Source: Chondrilla cf. caribensis (lineage: Eukaryota; Porifera; Demospongiae; Chondrillida; Chondrillidae). From it: DNA of 10,000 nucleotides. The stretch lies in the NCBI GenBank assembly GCA_964020155.1, contig OZ026560.1, forward strand, positions 1,492,501 through 1,502,500. Direction: 5' to 3'. Within the stretch, counting starts at the first letter, position 1. Every line of letters starts with the position of its first letter. The position numbers and the translations under genes were made by a program. Shown one piece after another: positions 1 through 7,998 of this stretch. The notes beneath the pieces are model-generated. The model had not been told where the DNA came from. It saw only the letters and a list, made by a program, of their open reading frames with translations, and ran no database searches.

Positions 1-140
1 ATGTAGGAGGGGTATGCGTCTCAACTACTAAGTTGAAAAGCATTAACTATTCAGTAAGAGGGGGATTTTAGCAAGGTGGAGTGAATGTCCCCTCTACTGT
101 TCCCCTGAATGGAGCTCTGATATAGCGTGACAAATCCTAT
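1..140. other. Unique sequence, no gene seen
   Basis: No credible open frame, RNA gene or repeat was found in this short stretch. It runs directly into the MITE-like element that begins at about 143. Confidence 0.5.
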
Positions 141-142
141 TA

Positions 143-332
143 CAGTAGACCACACTTGAAGACCACTTTGGTAACGCGGCCCCCTGGTAATGATAAGATC
201 ACTATTTCCCAGTCCCAGGAATTTCCTCTACTGGATTCCGCCAAATACTTCAAACATCAGAATTAGGACCACTTCACAATTGAGGCTACTTTGACAGGTC
301 CCACTGGTGGTCTCAATTGTGAGGTTCCGCTA
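143..332. mobile_element. Degenerate MITE-like element (mariner/pogo-type termini)
   Basis: About 190 bp flanked by TA on both sides (141-142 and 333-334). The left end begins CAGTAGACCACACTTGAAGA. The right end, read on the other strand, begins TAGCGGAACCTCACAATTGA, so the termini match imperfectly, with indels. A perfect 11-bp inverted pair lies inside (TCACAATTGAG at 274-284 and CTCAATTGTGA at 312-322). Just inside the left end are 17-bp-spaced units, GACCACTTTGGTAACGC and then GGCCCCCTGGTAATGAT, which resemble the monomer of the large satellite at 7218-7998. TA target duplication and CAGT-type ends are typical of Tc1/mariner and pogo-derived MITEs. No transposase is present, so it would be non-autonomous. 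The exact borders are uncertain because the ends have diverged. Confidence 0.5.
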
Positions 333-334
333 TA

Positions 335-1014
335 AGTTCATTCTAGACAATTACTGTTAGTTTTGAGTGATAGGGAGGTCCTTTGGGAAAGAAGAGAGAT
401 TTTTCTCAAAGTACATTTTCTGTTTTAGACAGCTTAACATGAGACATGAGACCTTCCACAAGGTCAATATCACTTACAAGAGGCTATGTTTCTCTCTCCC
501 ATGTGCGTAGTTGCAGATTTTAATGCAACGTGATTTTTCCAAATGTGTTCAACAAGAAATTCTTGTGTACATCTCATGGCATTCATCGTGGGAGAGGTGT
601 GTCTCGTTGTGCGAGAAGGTGTAAAAACATAAGATGTGAGCGTTATATCACAAAAAAATAAAACATACATAACCAGAAAACGTGTACACATACACAGTAT
701 TCAGATTCCTTTAATAATTATTGTACCATAGTCATAACACACATATAGTATGATCTATTGTACTTATCAGCAGCAAAACAAATTGACTGTGTCTACTTTG
801 TATGAAAGAATCAAGCCAGCTTGATTGAATTACACATTGTTAGCTTCAGTTATTGATTTTCATTGTTATGTGAAGAATAGTACATATGACTGATTGATAA
901 AATTGATCAATGAATTAATGAGTTTCCACTTCTTACACAAGGGATGCTTTTTCGTTCTCGGGAGTGTTGATCAATGTATTTTCTGTCAATTTCCCATGGC
1001 GGACAATTCTTCCA
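335..1014. other. Unique non-coding sequence
   Basis: About 680 bases without a supported gene. A 73-codon minus-strand frame (470-691) and the start of a 60-codon plus-strand frame (894-1076) resemble no family I know and are of chance length. The stretch around 640-910 is AT-rich. I see no RNA gene or tandem repeat. Confidence 0.5.
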
Positions 1015-1037
1015 GGGGGGTGGGGGGTGGGGGGTGG
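1015..1037 (+). other. G-quadruplex motif (three G6 runs plus GG)
   Basis: The plus strand reads G6-T-G6-T-G6-T-GG with single-thymine loops. Three runs of six guanines can supply the four G-tracts of an intramolecular quadruplex, because a six-base run can act as two tracts. Single-base loops are the arrangement known to give the most stable quadruplexes. A role in replication or transcription cannot be judged without a gene nearby. Confidence 0.75.
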
Positions 1038-1890
1038 AAGAACTCTTGGTCATTGGTCATTGTCAACAAACAATGAAATTTCAATTGGTGAGCAGAATCC
1101 GCTCATAGCAACTGATGTGCGTACATACATGCATATGCAATAAATAAATTCTCAACCAAAGTAAAAACGCCTGCTTGTGTGACGCAGCGATGGTGATAAA
1201 ATCTCTACAAATGTGGGTACAGCGATTTTGGTGAACAAACTAGTTTGCGCACAGTATATGTGATGAACTAAGGGTGATAGGGTCTCGCCTTGTGTGTGTG
1301 AATTAGAGAATGCAGAATGTGTACCAATGTTACCATGACAGTACCCGTTGTGAAGGGTGGAGCTCTGTGACCACGCCCACACCCTCACCCACTTCCTTCC
1401 TAGAGACTAATTTGACCACCCTGTGTGGTGTCCTTTCCTCCTCATCACAAATTTCAGGTGCCTTTTCATAACAAGTGTCAGGTTTCGATTTTCTTGTGTG
1501 TGAATTCTAAGCTCTAATTGAGGTAACTTTTCCACTCATTGTATATGTTGGCCCACTCGTCTAGAAGGAACCACACAAAATTAACTTACTGTCATTTCTC
1601 TGCCCTCTTTTTTCCATGATGAAAGCGATCTATACACTGCTTTGAATGGTCCAATGCCATTTTGTATTTTCTCTTAATAGGGCTGTTTATTTATTATTGT
1701 TCACGAGTCCTTCACGTCGTTTGTTGTGGTCACCTAGGATCTTTTGACTTTTTCACAACATGTAGTTGTCATGGTTGCCACTGGAGTTATGGACCTGTTG
1801 TCCTCAACAATGTCTGCTGACTTAACTTATCCGTCGTACAAAGACGTTCATCAGGTACACTGGATGCATTGATTCAACACACCGCCATCT
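1038..1890. other. Unique non-coding sequence
   Basis: About 850 bases with no recognised gene. A 78-codon minus-strand frame at 1152-1388 has no recognisable motif. A one-mismatch RFX X-box-like site lies at 1765-1778 on the minus strand. No tandem repeat is present until the minisatellite region. Confidence 0.5.
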
Positions 1891-1950
1891 TCAACTCTGT
1901 ATAAAGACCACCTCTTTTGCATAAACTGCTGGAAGTCCCTCTATATGACG

Positions 1951-2223
1951 ATCACCTTCCCCTCTGTATAAGGACCACCTTCCCCTCTGTATAAGGACCA
2001 CCTTCCCCTCTGTATATGGACCACCTTCCCCTCTGTATAAGAACCACCTTCCCCGCTGTATAAGGACCACCTTCCCCTATGTATAAGGAACACCTCCCCT
2101 ATGTATAAAAACCACCTTCCCCTCTGTATATGGACCACCTTCCCCTCTGTATAAGGACCACCTTCCCATCTGTATAAGGACCACCTTCCCCTCTGTATAA
2201 AAACCATCTTCCCCTCTGTGTAA
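1951..2223 (+). repeat. 23-bp minisatellite, about 12 copies
   Basis: The unit is GACCACCT, then TCCCCT, then CTGTATAAG. Copies differ by single substitutions such as CTATGTAT, CCGCTGTA and TATATGG. One copy (around 2090-2111) is 22 bp, which shifts the register. A looser, shortened copy precedes the tract at about 1894-1915. Without the six-base insert the unit becomes nearly the 17-bp monomer of the arrays at 6076-6245 and 7218-7998, which suggests common ancestry. The minus strand is open through the array and gives a repetitive peptide (for example RGRWSLYRGEGG), but a 23-bp period permutes the frame and the peptide is almost certainly not a real product. Confidence 0.92.
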
Positions 2224-2236
2224 ATCATATACTTAC

Positions 2237-2483
2237 TATCATCAAGGCAACAATAACCGTGGCTCAAGCAGGTGCTTCCTACTCCATATTTAAAGTGACT
2301 TAGTGATGATTTCAACACCCTTACAGTATGCACATTCCTCACATACAAGCAGTGGCAGTGGTTGGTTGGGTCCATACATGCCTCCCTCACCAGTATTAGG
2401 TGCCTCAAACTCAAACCCTTGACCTCATCGAGGGTCTGGGACTGAGTTTTCTGACACTTCTCAGGTATCTTTGTAGTAGCCAC
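2237..2483 (-). pseudogene. Possible decayed NHL-type beta-propeller exon (weak)
   Basis: The minus strand is open here outside the adjacent minisatellite. One frame holds the spacing G-L-S, then D-P-T-N-H, then L-Y-V, then V-H-T-V-R-V-L-K-S-S-L-S-H-F, then L-S-H-G-Y and L-D-D-S. This is faintly like two consecutive NHL blades (pattern L-x-x-P-x-G-I-x-x-D, LYV, NHRVQVL-x-S-x-L-x-x-F). The usual proline and aspartate positions are partly lost. A perfect GTAAGTAT splice-donor consensus lies at 2229-2236 on the minus strand, which would end the exon at 2237 and place the minisatellite in an intron. Against this, another frame over 2300-2420 is also open and contains CEECAYCKG, and no convincing acceptor was found upstream. 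It could be chance. Confidence 0.22.
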
Positions 2484-2644
2484 GGGCTATTGGTTCCCCA
2501 ATAAAGATTACCTACTCTACCCTACTCCACCATGTACTGTAACAGCTCTTAGTACTAACCAAATTGGGACTCCATCTTGTAAGACCTACAGCCTTGTTGT
2601 GTGCAATATGTGCTTTCATGCATTGTGAATTGTGATGTGAGTAT

Positions 2645-2701
2645 GTGTGTGTGTGTGCGCGCGCGCGTGTGTGTATCTGTGTTTGTGTGTGTGTGTGTGT
2701 T

Positions 2702-2732
<31 letters not shown>

Positions 2733-2764
2733 GTTCGTGTGTGTATGTGTATGTGTGTGTGTAT
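2645..2764 (+). repeat. (GT)n microsatellite with an alternating GC core
   Basis: A long alternating purine-pyrimidine tract, mostly GT, is interrupted by TATCT, TTT and TTCG. It contains an uninterrupted GCGCGCGCGCG run at 2657-2667. All open frames across it are low-complexity (Cys/Val or Thr/His) and not genes. Confidence 0.95.
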
Positions 2765-2893
2765 CTGATTGTGTGCTGCAGTGTGTACATGCATACAATA
2801 TGCTCTATTCATTTCCTAATTTGATTATTTACTAACCGTTCTCCATTCAACCTTACAATTGACTGAATTTTATCTTAATTTTATTTCTTTCAG

Positions 2894-2953
2894 TCGAACT
2901 TCACTCGCACTCACTCATCCAATTTTGTGCACCTGTATCAACTCGACACCTAG
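2894..2953 (+). other. Possible short terminal exon after an acceptor-like site (weak)
   Basis: A good 3' splice-site match, a T-rich tract ending TTTCTTTCAG at 2893, is followed by 19 open codons (beginning SNFTRTHSS) and a TAG stop at 2951-2953. No matching upstream exon or poly(A) signal was identified. Acceptor-like strings are common in AT-rich DNA, so this is only a hint. Confidence 0.12.
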
Positions 2954-2998
2954 CAGAGAATAACTGTATGTACAGTACATGTAGTATGTATGTGCATG

Positions 2999-3214
2999 CA
3001 TCATATGTACAGCACAGCGTGTGTGCACATCATATTGGTAATACAGCATGTGTGTATATCTTATGCACTGTACAGTGTGTGTACATCATATGTACAAAAC
3101 AGTATGTGTGTAGAACATATGTGCTGTACATTGTATCTACAGTACAGCATGTGCATACATAAATTGTACAGTACAGCATGTGTGTACATATACATGTGTG
3201 TACACCTGACCATA
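2999..3214 (+). repeat. Degenerate ~29-bp tandem repeat rich in TGTACA
   Basis: About seven diverged units follow the pattern CATCATATGTACAGCACAG followed by TGTGTGTA. Units of 27 to 29 bp can be lined up from 2999; one is shortened to about 18 bp near 3140-3157. The tract is full of TGTACA and CATATG palindromes. Short open frames on both strands are repeat artefacts. Confidence 0.7.
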
Positions 3215-3581
3215 CAGTGTCCCATACCGGTCCACTGAGCTCCATAGTGGTTCACTCGCACTATGCTCAATCTGAATGTAGCTGGTTCAAGAATGAGGAA
3301 AATGAGTGGCATATGAAGCATTTGTGAATATACTGCCATGCATTTTAAGTCTTATGTATTCTGTTATTGAGTTGTGTGTTTGAATTCTGGGGACATTTAT
3401 GCTGATTTCCTCTAGGTTGGCTTTTTTCAGTTTGTTAGAGTGTTTTTCTAATAACTGAAGTGTTAATTGATTAGCACCATGGCAACCTGTTTAATGACCT
3501 GTGGTTGCTACCTCTCTCTGTCTTATCCTCATGTGCCATTGTCATGTCGCAACTATGTACTTCACTTAAATGTGTTGTTAT
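3215..3581. other. Unique non-coding sequence
   Basis: No gene, RNA or repeat is supported here. A strong half X-box (CACCATGGCAAC) lies at 3475-3486. The minus-strand open frames that reach this stretch come from the neighbouring minisatellite. Confidence 0.5.
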
Positions 3582-4018
3582 GAGGAGCAAGGAAGCTTGA
3601 AAGGGGTTAAGGAAGCTTGTGAGGAGTAAGGACGCTTGTGAGGAGCAAGGAGGCTTTTTGAATAGCATGGAGGCTTTGTGAGGAACAAGGAGGCTTTGTG
3701 AGGAGCAAGGAGACTTTGTGAGGAACAAGGAGGCTTTGTGAGGAGCAAGGAGGCTTTGTGAGGAGCAAGGAGGTTTGTAAGGGGTCAAAGAGGCTTTTTA
3801 AATAGCATGGAGGCTTTGTGAGGAGCATGGAGGCTTTGTGAGGAGCATGGAGGCTTTGTGAGGAACAAGGAGGCTTTGTGAGGAGGAAGGAGGCTTTGTG
3901 AGGAGCATTGAGGCTTTGTGAGGAGCATTGAGGCTTTGTGAGGAGCATGGAGGCTTTGTGAGGAGCAAGGAGGCTTGTAGGGGGTCAAGGAGGCCTTGTG
4001 AGGAGCAAGGAGACTTGT
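3582..4018 (+). repeat. 20-bp minisatellite, about 22 copies, with higher-order structure
   Basis: The unit is GAGGAGCAAGGAGGCTTTGT. From 3661 to 4020 the period is exactly 20 bp, so each 60 bases holds three copies. Variants are AGGAACAAGG, AGGAGCATGG, AGGAGCATTG and AGGAGGAAGG. Two marker variants recur: AGGCTTTTT(G/A)AATAGCATGG at about 3650 and 3790, and a GGGGTCAAGG or GGGGTTAAGG block at about 3603, 3781 and 3977. This implies duplication of blocks larger than the monomer. The first few units are 18-21 bp and more diverged, as expected at an array edge. Minus-strand open frames give Ser/Pro/Lys-rich repeats (APHKASLLLTKPPCSSQ) in all three phases. I treat them as artefacts of a stop-free unit. 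Confidence 0.95.
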
Positions 4019-4750
4019 TGGTTTATCTGGTGTTGTTGTCATGAGTTCATGGGTGGCTTCAGTGTCCATAGTCTGACCAGTTTATCTGTTGAAAGTATAT
4101 TTGTCTGCGTATTTACCAGATAACCAGATGGGGTCTGTAATTGCAGAAATATGGCTAGGTACCCATTCCTTGAAATCTTTACTGTGGTGATGTACCGTTG
4201 CCATGGAAACCCTGTTTTCAACATATTTTGTAAATCGCGTGACCTCATCACATCCAGCCTATTGCCTGTTGTCGGTGATGTTATTGTTGGACAAATAGCT
4301 CCTGTGTTGTGTCAAGCATTCAAGAGTTCCCCTCGTTTTCCTGTGTTTGTTAATGGGCATATGCTGTTCCATTGTGTTTATATTACAGAATTGTTGTTTT
4401 GTTGTCACTTTCCTCTTTCAGTCTTCCCTTCATCCACAATAATGTGTGTCGTGTTTTTTCCTTTCACTGTTGGTGTATGTGTACATATGCAAAAGTATAT
4501 GTCTCGTATCATTTGTAAGGTGTGCTACATATGTGCTTGCTATTTTTCGCGGAATTATCATTTCGAATATTTCACAAGCAACTTATGATTTGCGAACACG
4601 TCATCTGTAAATGTTTTCTCCTCTGAGAGAAATTATCAGTGTAGATAACTCCTCTTTGAATGCAACAATCAGACAGGTTGCAATCCCATTGCAGATTTGC
4701 AAAATATGATCCAACTTTTTTGTGAGTACCTTGAAGGACACACCAAACCT
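4019..4750. other. Mostly unique sequence with an unassigned open frame
   Basis: A 145-codon plus-strand frame (4151-4588) begins MARYPFLEIF and is rich in Cys, Phe and Val. I recognise no domain, and its composition fits T-rich intergenic DNA. An X-box lies inside it at 4197-4210, which argues for regulatory rather than coding sequence. No tandem repeat was seen. Confidence 0.45.
4197..4210 (+). promoter_or_regulatory. RFX-type X-box, GTTGCCATGGAAAC
   Basis: This is a perfect match to GTHNYYATRRNAAC, the RFX transcription factor site that commonly drives ciliary genes in animals. It is one base from the symmetric form GTTGCCATGGCAAC, so it matches on both strands. By my rough count such a match arises by chance about once in 350 kb per strand. 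No adjacent gene was recognised, so the target is unknown. Confidence 0.5.
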
Positions 4751-4860
4751 GTACCTCTTATCAGAGGTACTTACTATCAGCACTGGTTGATGTAGTGTAC
4801 ATGAGCTAGGGACTGAGTGCGGTGTATGTACTAACGGAGGTACTTACTAAGCAGGTTGTA
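4751..4860. repeat. Hairpin plus direct repeats; possible MITE end
   Basis: GTACCTCT at 4751-4758 and AGAGGTAC at 4763-4770 form a perfect 8-bp stem with a 4-base loop. The string GAGGTACTTACTA occurs at 4764-4776 and again at 4837-4849. The second copy is followed by GCAGGTTGTACTGTA, which reads like the right end of a mariner-type MITE (reverse complement TACAGTACAACCTGC). No clear left partner was found. Confidence 0.4.
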
Positions 4861-5900
4861 CTGTATGTTATACTGTACTCTGCTAAAATTGGCATGCATA
4901 AAGACATATGTGTGATTTCGAATTCACAGTACACACACAGTATATGTGTCCTGTATTGGAAGGTGTGCGTGTATTCTGGTTTACATGCTATTATGCATTC
5001 AAGATAGCCTCATGTCTGCATGCCTACATGCACTATTACACATACTACACACACTACACACAGCACCTACAATACACGCATACATACCTATCGGCACATA
5101 TCCTACACAGAATGTACGAAATTTACAGAAAACAGATCACTCTTTCAATAGCTGTCCTTGTGTGATTTGTGTGTGTGTGTGTGTGGGAGGGGGGGGAGTA
5201 TCTGGTATATGTGTTTGGTGGAGTCAACATGAACTCAATATAAGTCGAAATTATTTATTTAAAATTTTTGAACAAGTCCATAGGTCGTACTTCTCACAAT
5301 ATTCTGTTGTTTGGATTAGCCGTTTCTAATAAGTAAAATTCCCGGTAGTTGAAAGGGATTCATTTTATTGTTCCAAATTACCCAGACGTGACTGTATATT
5401 GCCACACATCACACCCATGTGAGGGGATGTAGTGAGGGTTACAAAGGAAGTACAAGTACACACTGACGTATGCGCTACATGGTTTGTGGGAATGGCCTAT
5501 TAGTGGTGACTGAGCTACGTAGGTCCCAAAATCGCGATATACCCTCAATACGGGCGATTGTCCCATTGGAGACATGTTCGCCTTGTGGTCAGTTATTGAA
5601 AATCAATGCCATCTAATTGTTGATCACAGTGAAAGTTGTGTATGGTTACCATTGGTTACCCTTGGGTCAACAGGATGTCCATTAATGCTGTAACGCCTCT
5701 AAATTCCTCTCCGATGTTTATACCACAATTACAATGTCTATTGGCCTGTGTTGTTACCCCAAACAGCCTTTATTGGTGCCCTTGTATCAATTATATGATA
5801 AAGTGGAACTCATTCCCAAGAATTTGCTCAGTGATGTAATCAGTCGTCTGGTGGATTGTGTCACCACAAACCAGATCTACCCCACAGCACATTCCGGGTA
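4861..5900. other. Mostly unique, with CA-rich and GT/G-rich patches
   Basis: A CA/TA-rich, low-complexity patch spans about 5023-5092. A short GT run followed by a G-rich run (GGGAGGGGGGGGAG) lies at about 5168-5198. The open frames here (the longest is 127 codons, 4946-5329, crossing the GT/G tract) and a 65-codon minus-strand frame at 5378-5575 resemble nothing I know. No RNA gene is visible. Confidence 0.45.
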
Positions 5901-5944
5901 TTGCCTAGCCCCTTTCCCACCTTTCTGGGTTGGGGCAGCCCAAT
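5900..5944 (+). other. Nested imperfect hairpin
   Basis: ATTG (5900-5903) pairs with CAAT (5941-5944), GCCCC (5908-5912) with GGGGC (5932-5936), and CCCA (5916-5919) with TGGG (5926-5929). Small symmetric internal loops separate the helices, and a six-base CCTTTC loop caps the stem. It lies 14 bases before the transposon-like terminus at 5958. It may be part of a mobile-element end. I do not recognise it as a known structured RNA. Confidence 0.4.
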
Positions 5945-5957
5945 GAGGTCTGCCATG

Positions 5958-5992
5958 CAGTGGAGGTTGACAATTGAGACCTCCTGTGTGAC
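5958..5992 (+). mobile_element. MITE-like terminus, plus orientation
   Basis: The sequence starts CAGTGGAGGTTGACAATTGA and continues GACCTCC. By eye it matches 23 of 31 positions of the reverse complement of the right end of the element at 143-332. The following bases (TGTGTGACC, then AAGTGGCC) look like diverged 17-bp monomers. It precedes the minus-orientation array at 6076-6245, so it could be the left end of an element whose interior is that array. No TA flank is preserved. Confidence 0.45.
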
Positions 5993-6075
5993 CAAACGAA
6001 GTGGCCGCCATTTGCTAGGTCCTCCTAAATCTAATGTTGAAATGTATAGATTAATACAGTACAGGAATTCATGGG

Positions 6076-6245
6076 ACTAAGAAGTGGTTCCATTACAGAG
6101 ATGGTCCCAATACAGAGGTGGTCTTGGTACAGAGGTGGTCTCAACACAGAAGTGGTCCTGATACAAAGGGGGTCTCGATACAAAGATGGTCTTGATACAG
6201 AGGTGGACTCATTACAGAGGTGTTTTTATTTCAGAGGTGGTCTCA
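6076..6245 (-). repeat. 17-bp satellite array, 10 copies, minus orientation
   Basis: Ten consecutive units of exactly 17 bp with the form TTACAGAGGTGGTCTCA, the reverse complement of the monomer at 7218-7998. Units vary at several positions (AAGTGG, GGGGG, TCTTG, TCCTG) but none gains or loses a base. The copies are more diverged than those of the large array, so this array is probably older. A plus-strand open frame through it gives the TEVV-LIQRW-YRGG repeat peptide and is an artefact. Confidence 0.92.
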
Positions 6246-6369
6246 GTATATTCTTCATATGTACTTACAATATATGCTTCCCATACGTATGTCTGTATGT
6301 GGAGTACGTATCTCCATCAACCTTGCCACATCAAAGCGCAAGAACAAAATCCATGTTTGTATTTGTGTA

Positions 6370-6385
6370 CGTGTGTGTGTGTGTT

Positions 6386-6428
<43 letters not shown>
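6370..6428 (+). repeat. (GT)n microsatellite
   Basis: A nearly pure GT tract broken by one TTGG. It lies about 125 bp after the 17-bp array. Confidence 0.97.
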
Positions 6429-6832
6429 ACATGCTTATTGTTTTTTGTTCCTCAAGATTGACACAATTACCCAGTAGGCTAGTTACCTTGACAACCAAGT
6501 GCATTCACCTCATTTTCCAAGTGCGGCCTGTGTCTCCTTTTGATATCTTATTGGTCTTGCACATATCGAATGCCGCACTTCCTACATCGTGTGATAATTG
6601 TTGAGATTGATTGGTTCTTCAGGTTCAATTTCAGGTCTTGTTGTGCACAGATATACAAGTATATTGTACTTATCATTTGTTTTTTCCGGCTTACTCACTG
6701 TTTTGGGTTGGGCTGGACTTCATTTTTGGTTTTAATTCCTACTTTAGTTCATGGTTTTGATATATGTTAATGAAACAATCTCCCCAAACTGACTAATGTA
6801 CTTAACAATATCCCCCTTCTTGTGTACAGTAT
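6429..6832. other. Unique non-coding sequence
   Basis: No supported gene. A 76-codon frame (6540-6770) is Phe/Ile-rich with no recognisable motif. A one-mismatch X-box, GTTACCTTGACAAC, lies at 6482-6495. Confidence 0.5.
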
Positions 6833-7091
6833 ATATATGAGTGTACGTATGTGAGTGTATGTATGTGAGTGTATGTGAGTGTATGTAGGTGAGTGTATGT
6901 ATGTGAGTGTATGTAGGTGAGTGTATGTATGTGAGTGTATATATGAGTGTATGTATATATGTGAGTTTATATATGTATGTGAGTGTATATATTATGAGTG
7001 TATATACATATGTGAGTGTTAATAATATGTATGTGGGTGTATATTTTATGTACATTAAGTGTATGTACGTATATGATTATATGTAGGAGTG
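6833..7091 (+). repeat. Tandem GTGAGTGTATGTAT array (~14 bp, diverging)
   Basis: The repeat is regular from about 6841 to 6940 with units of 10 to 14 bp (GTGAGTGTATGTAT, GTGAGTGTATGTAG). It decays towards 7090 into TATATATG-rich variants. The minus-strand frame at 6744-7055 (Thr/Tyr/Ile/His-rich) is a shadow of the repeat. Confidence 0.88.
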
Positions 7092-7217
7092 TACAGTATT
7101 TGTAACCATGTGGTTGTTCCTGTGAGATGCTGTTTTGACTGTAGTCTTTTAATGTCTGTTGTTATTGAGTGAATAACCTGTACATATGTGACCCTCTCAT
7201 ACATGTCTATGTCCATT
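7092..7217. other. Unique spacer before the large satellite
   Basis: No gene is seen. Its last bases, with CATTGG followed by ACACCTCTG, can be aligned to a decayed MITE terminus (ATTGAGACCACCTCTG), so it may hold the left end of the element that contains the satellite. Confidence 0.35.
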
Positions 7218-7998
7218 GGACACCTCTGCAAGGGGACCACCTCAACAATGGGACCACCTCTGTAATGGGACCACCTCTGTAATGAGACCACCTCTGTAAT
7301 GAGACCACCTCTGTAATGAGGCCACCTCTGTAATGAGACCACCTCTGTAATGAGACCACCTCTGTAATGAGACCACCTCTGTAATAAGATTACCTCTGTA
7401 ATGAGACCACCTCTGTAATGGGACCACCTCAACAATGGGACCACCTCTGTAATGGGACCACCTCTGTAATGAGGCCACCTCTGTAATGAGACCACCTCTG
7501 TAATGAGACCACCTCTGTAATGGGACCACCTCTGTAATAAGATTACCTCTGTAATGAGACCACCTCTGTAATGGGACAACCTCAACAATGGGACCACCTC
7601 TGTAATGGGACCACCTCTGTAATAAGACCACCTCTGTAATAAGACCACCTCTGTATCGAGACCACCTCTGTAATGAGACCACCTCTGTAATTAGACCACC
7701 TCTGTAATGAGACCACCTCTGTATCGAGACCACCTCTGTAATGAGACCACCTCTGTAATGAGACCACCTCTGTAATGGGACCACCTCTGTAATGAGACCA
7801 CCTCTGTAATGAGACCACCTCTGTAATGAGACCACCTCTGTATCGAGACCACCTCTGTAATGAGACCACCTCTGTAATGAGACCACCTCTGTATCAAGAC
7901 CACCTCTGTAATGAGACCACCTCTGTATCAAGACCACCTCTGTAATGAGACCACCTCTGTAATGAGTCTACCTCTGTAGTAAGGCCACCTCTTTAACA
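7218..7998 (+). repeat. Large 17-bp satellite array, 46 copies, no indels
   Basis: The monomer is GACCACCTCTGTAATGA. Following the CCACC register from 7220 to 7985, every step is a multiple of 17, which gives 46 copies without an inserted or deleted base. Variants are TGTAATGGGA, TGTATCGAGA, TGTATCAAGA, TGTAATAAGA and CAACAATGGGA. Higher-order structure is visible: the CTCAACAATG variant occurs at 7241, 7428 and 7581, and the GATTACC variant at 7388 and 7541, so a nine-monomer (153-bp) block is duplicated. The minus strand is open in all three frames, with up to 231 codons of a TEVVSLQRWSHYRGG peptide. A period that is not a multiple of three makes this a by-product of a stop-free monomer, not a protein. 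Confidence 0.96.

Noticed and set aside
1329..1342. Further X-box, GTTACCATGACAGT
   Set aside because: Two mismatches in the right half-site; not counted as a site.
1941..2222. Repetitive C-terminal half of a 180-codon minus-strand frame
   Set aside because: It is the read-through of the 23-bp minisatellite; each copy shifts the frame.
3270..3300. tRNA B-box-like GGTTCAAGAATG
   Set aside because: It lacks the GGTTCRANNCC form, and there is no matching A-box or cloverleaf around it.
3471..4069. Ser/Pro/Lys-rich minus-strand repeat proteins
   Set aside because: Artefact of the 20-bp minisatellite, open in three overlapping phases with no start context or unique domain.
4151..4588. 145-codon plus-strand frame as a membrane or secreted protein
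   Set aside because: Hydrophobic and Cys-rich, but typical of T-rich intergenic sequence. No recognisable domain, and it overlaps an X-box.
7055..7937. Long minus-strand open frames (197 and 231 codons) encoding a TEVVSLQRWSHYRGG repeat protein
   Set aside because: They are translations of a stop-free 17-bp satellite. All three frames are open, the period is not a multiple of three, and related units elsewhere appear in both orientations.
7218..7998. CRISPR array
   Set aside because: Units are head-to-tail with no unique spacers between repeats; it is a satellite.
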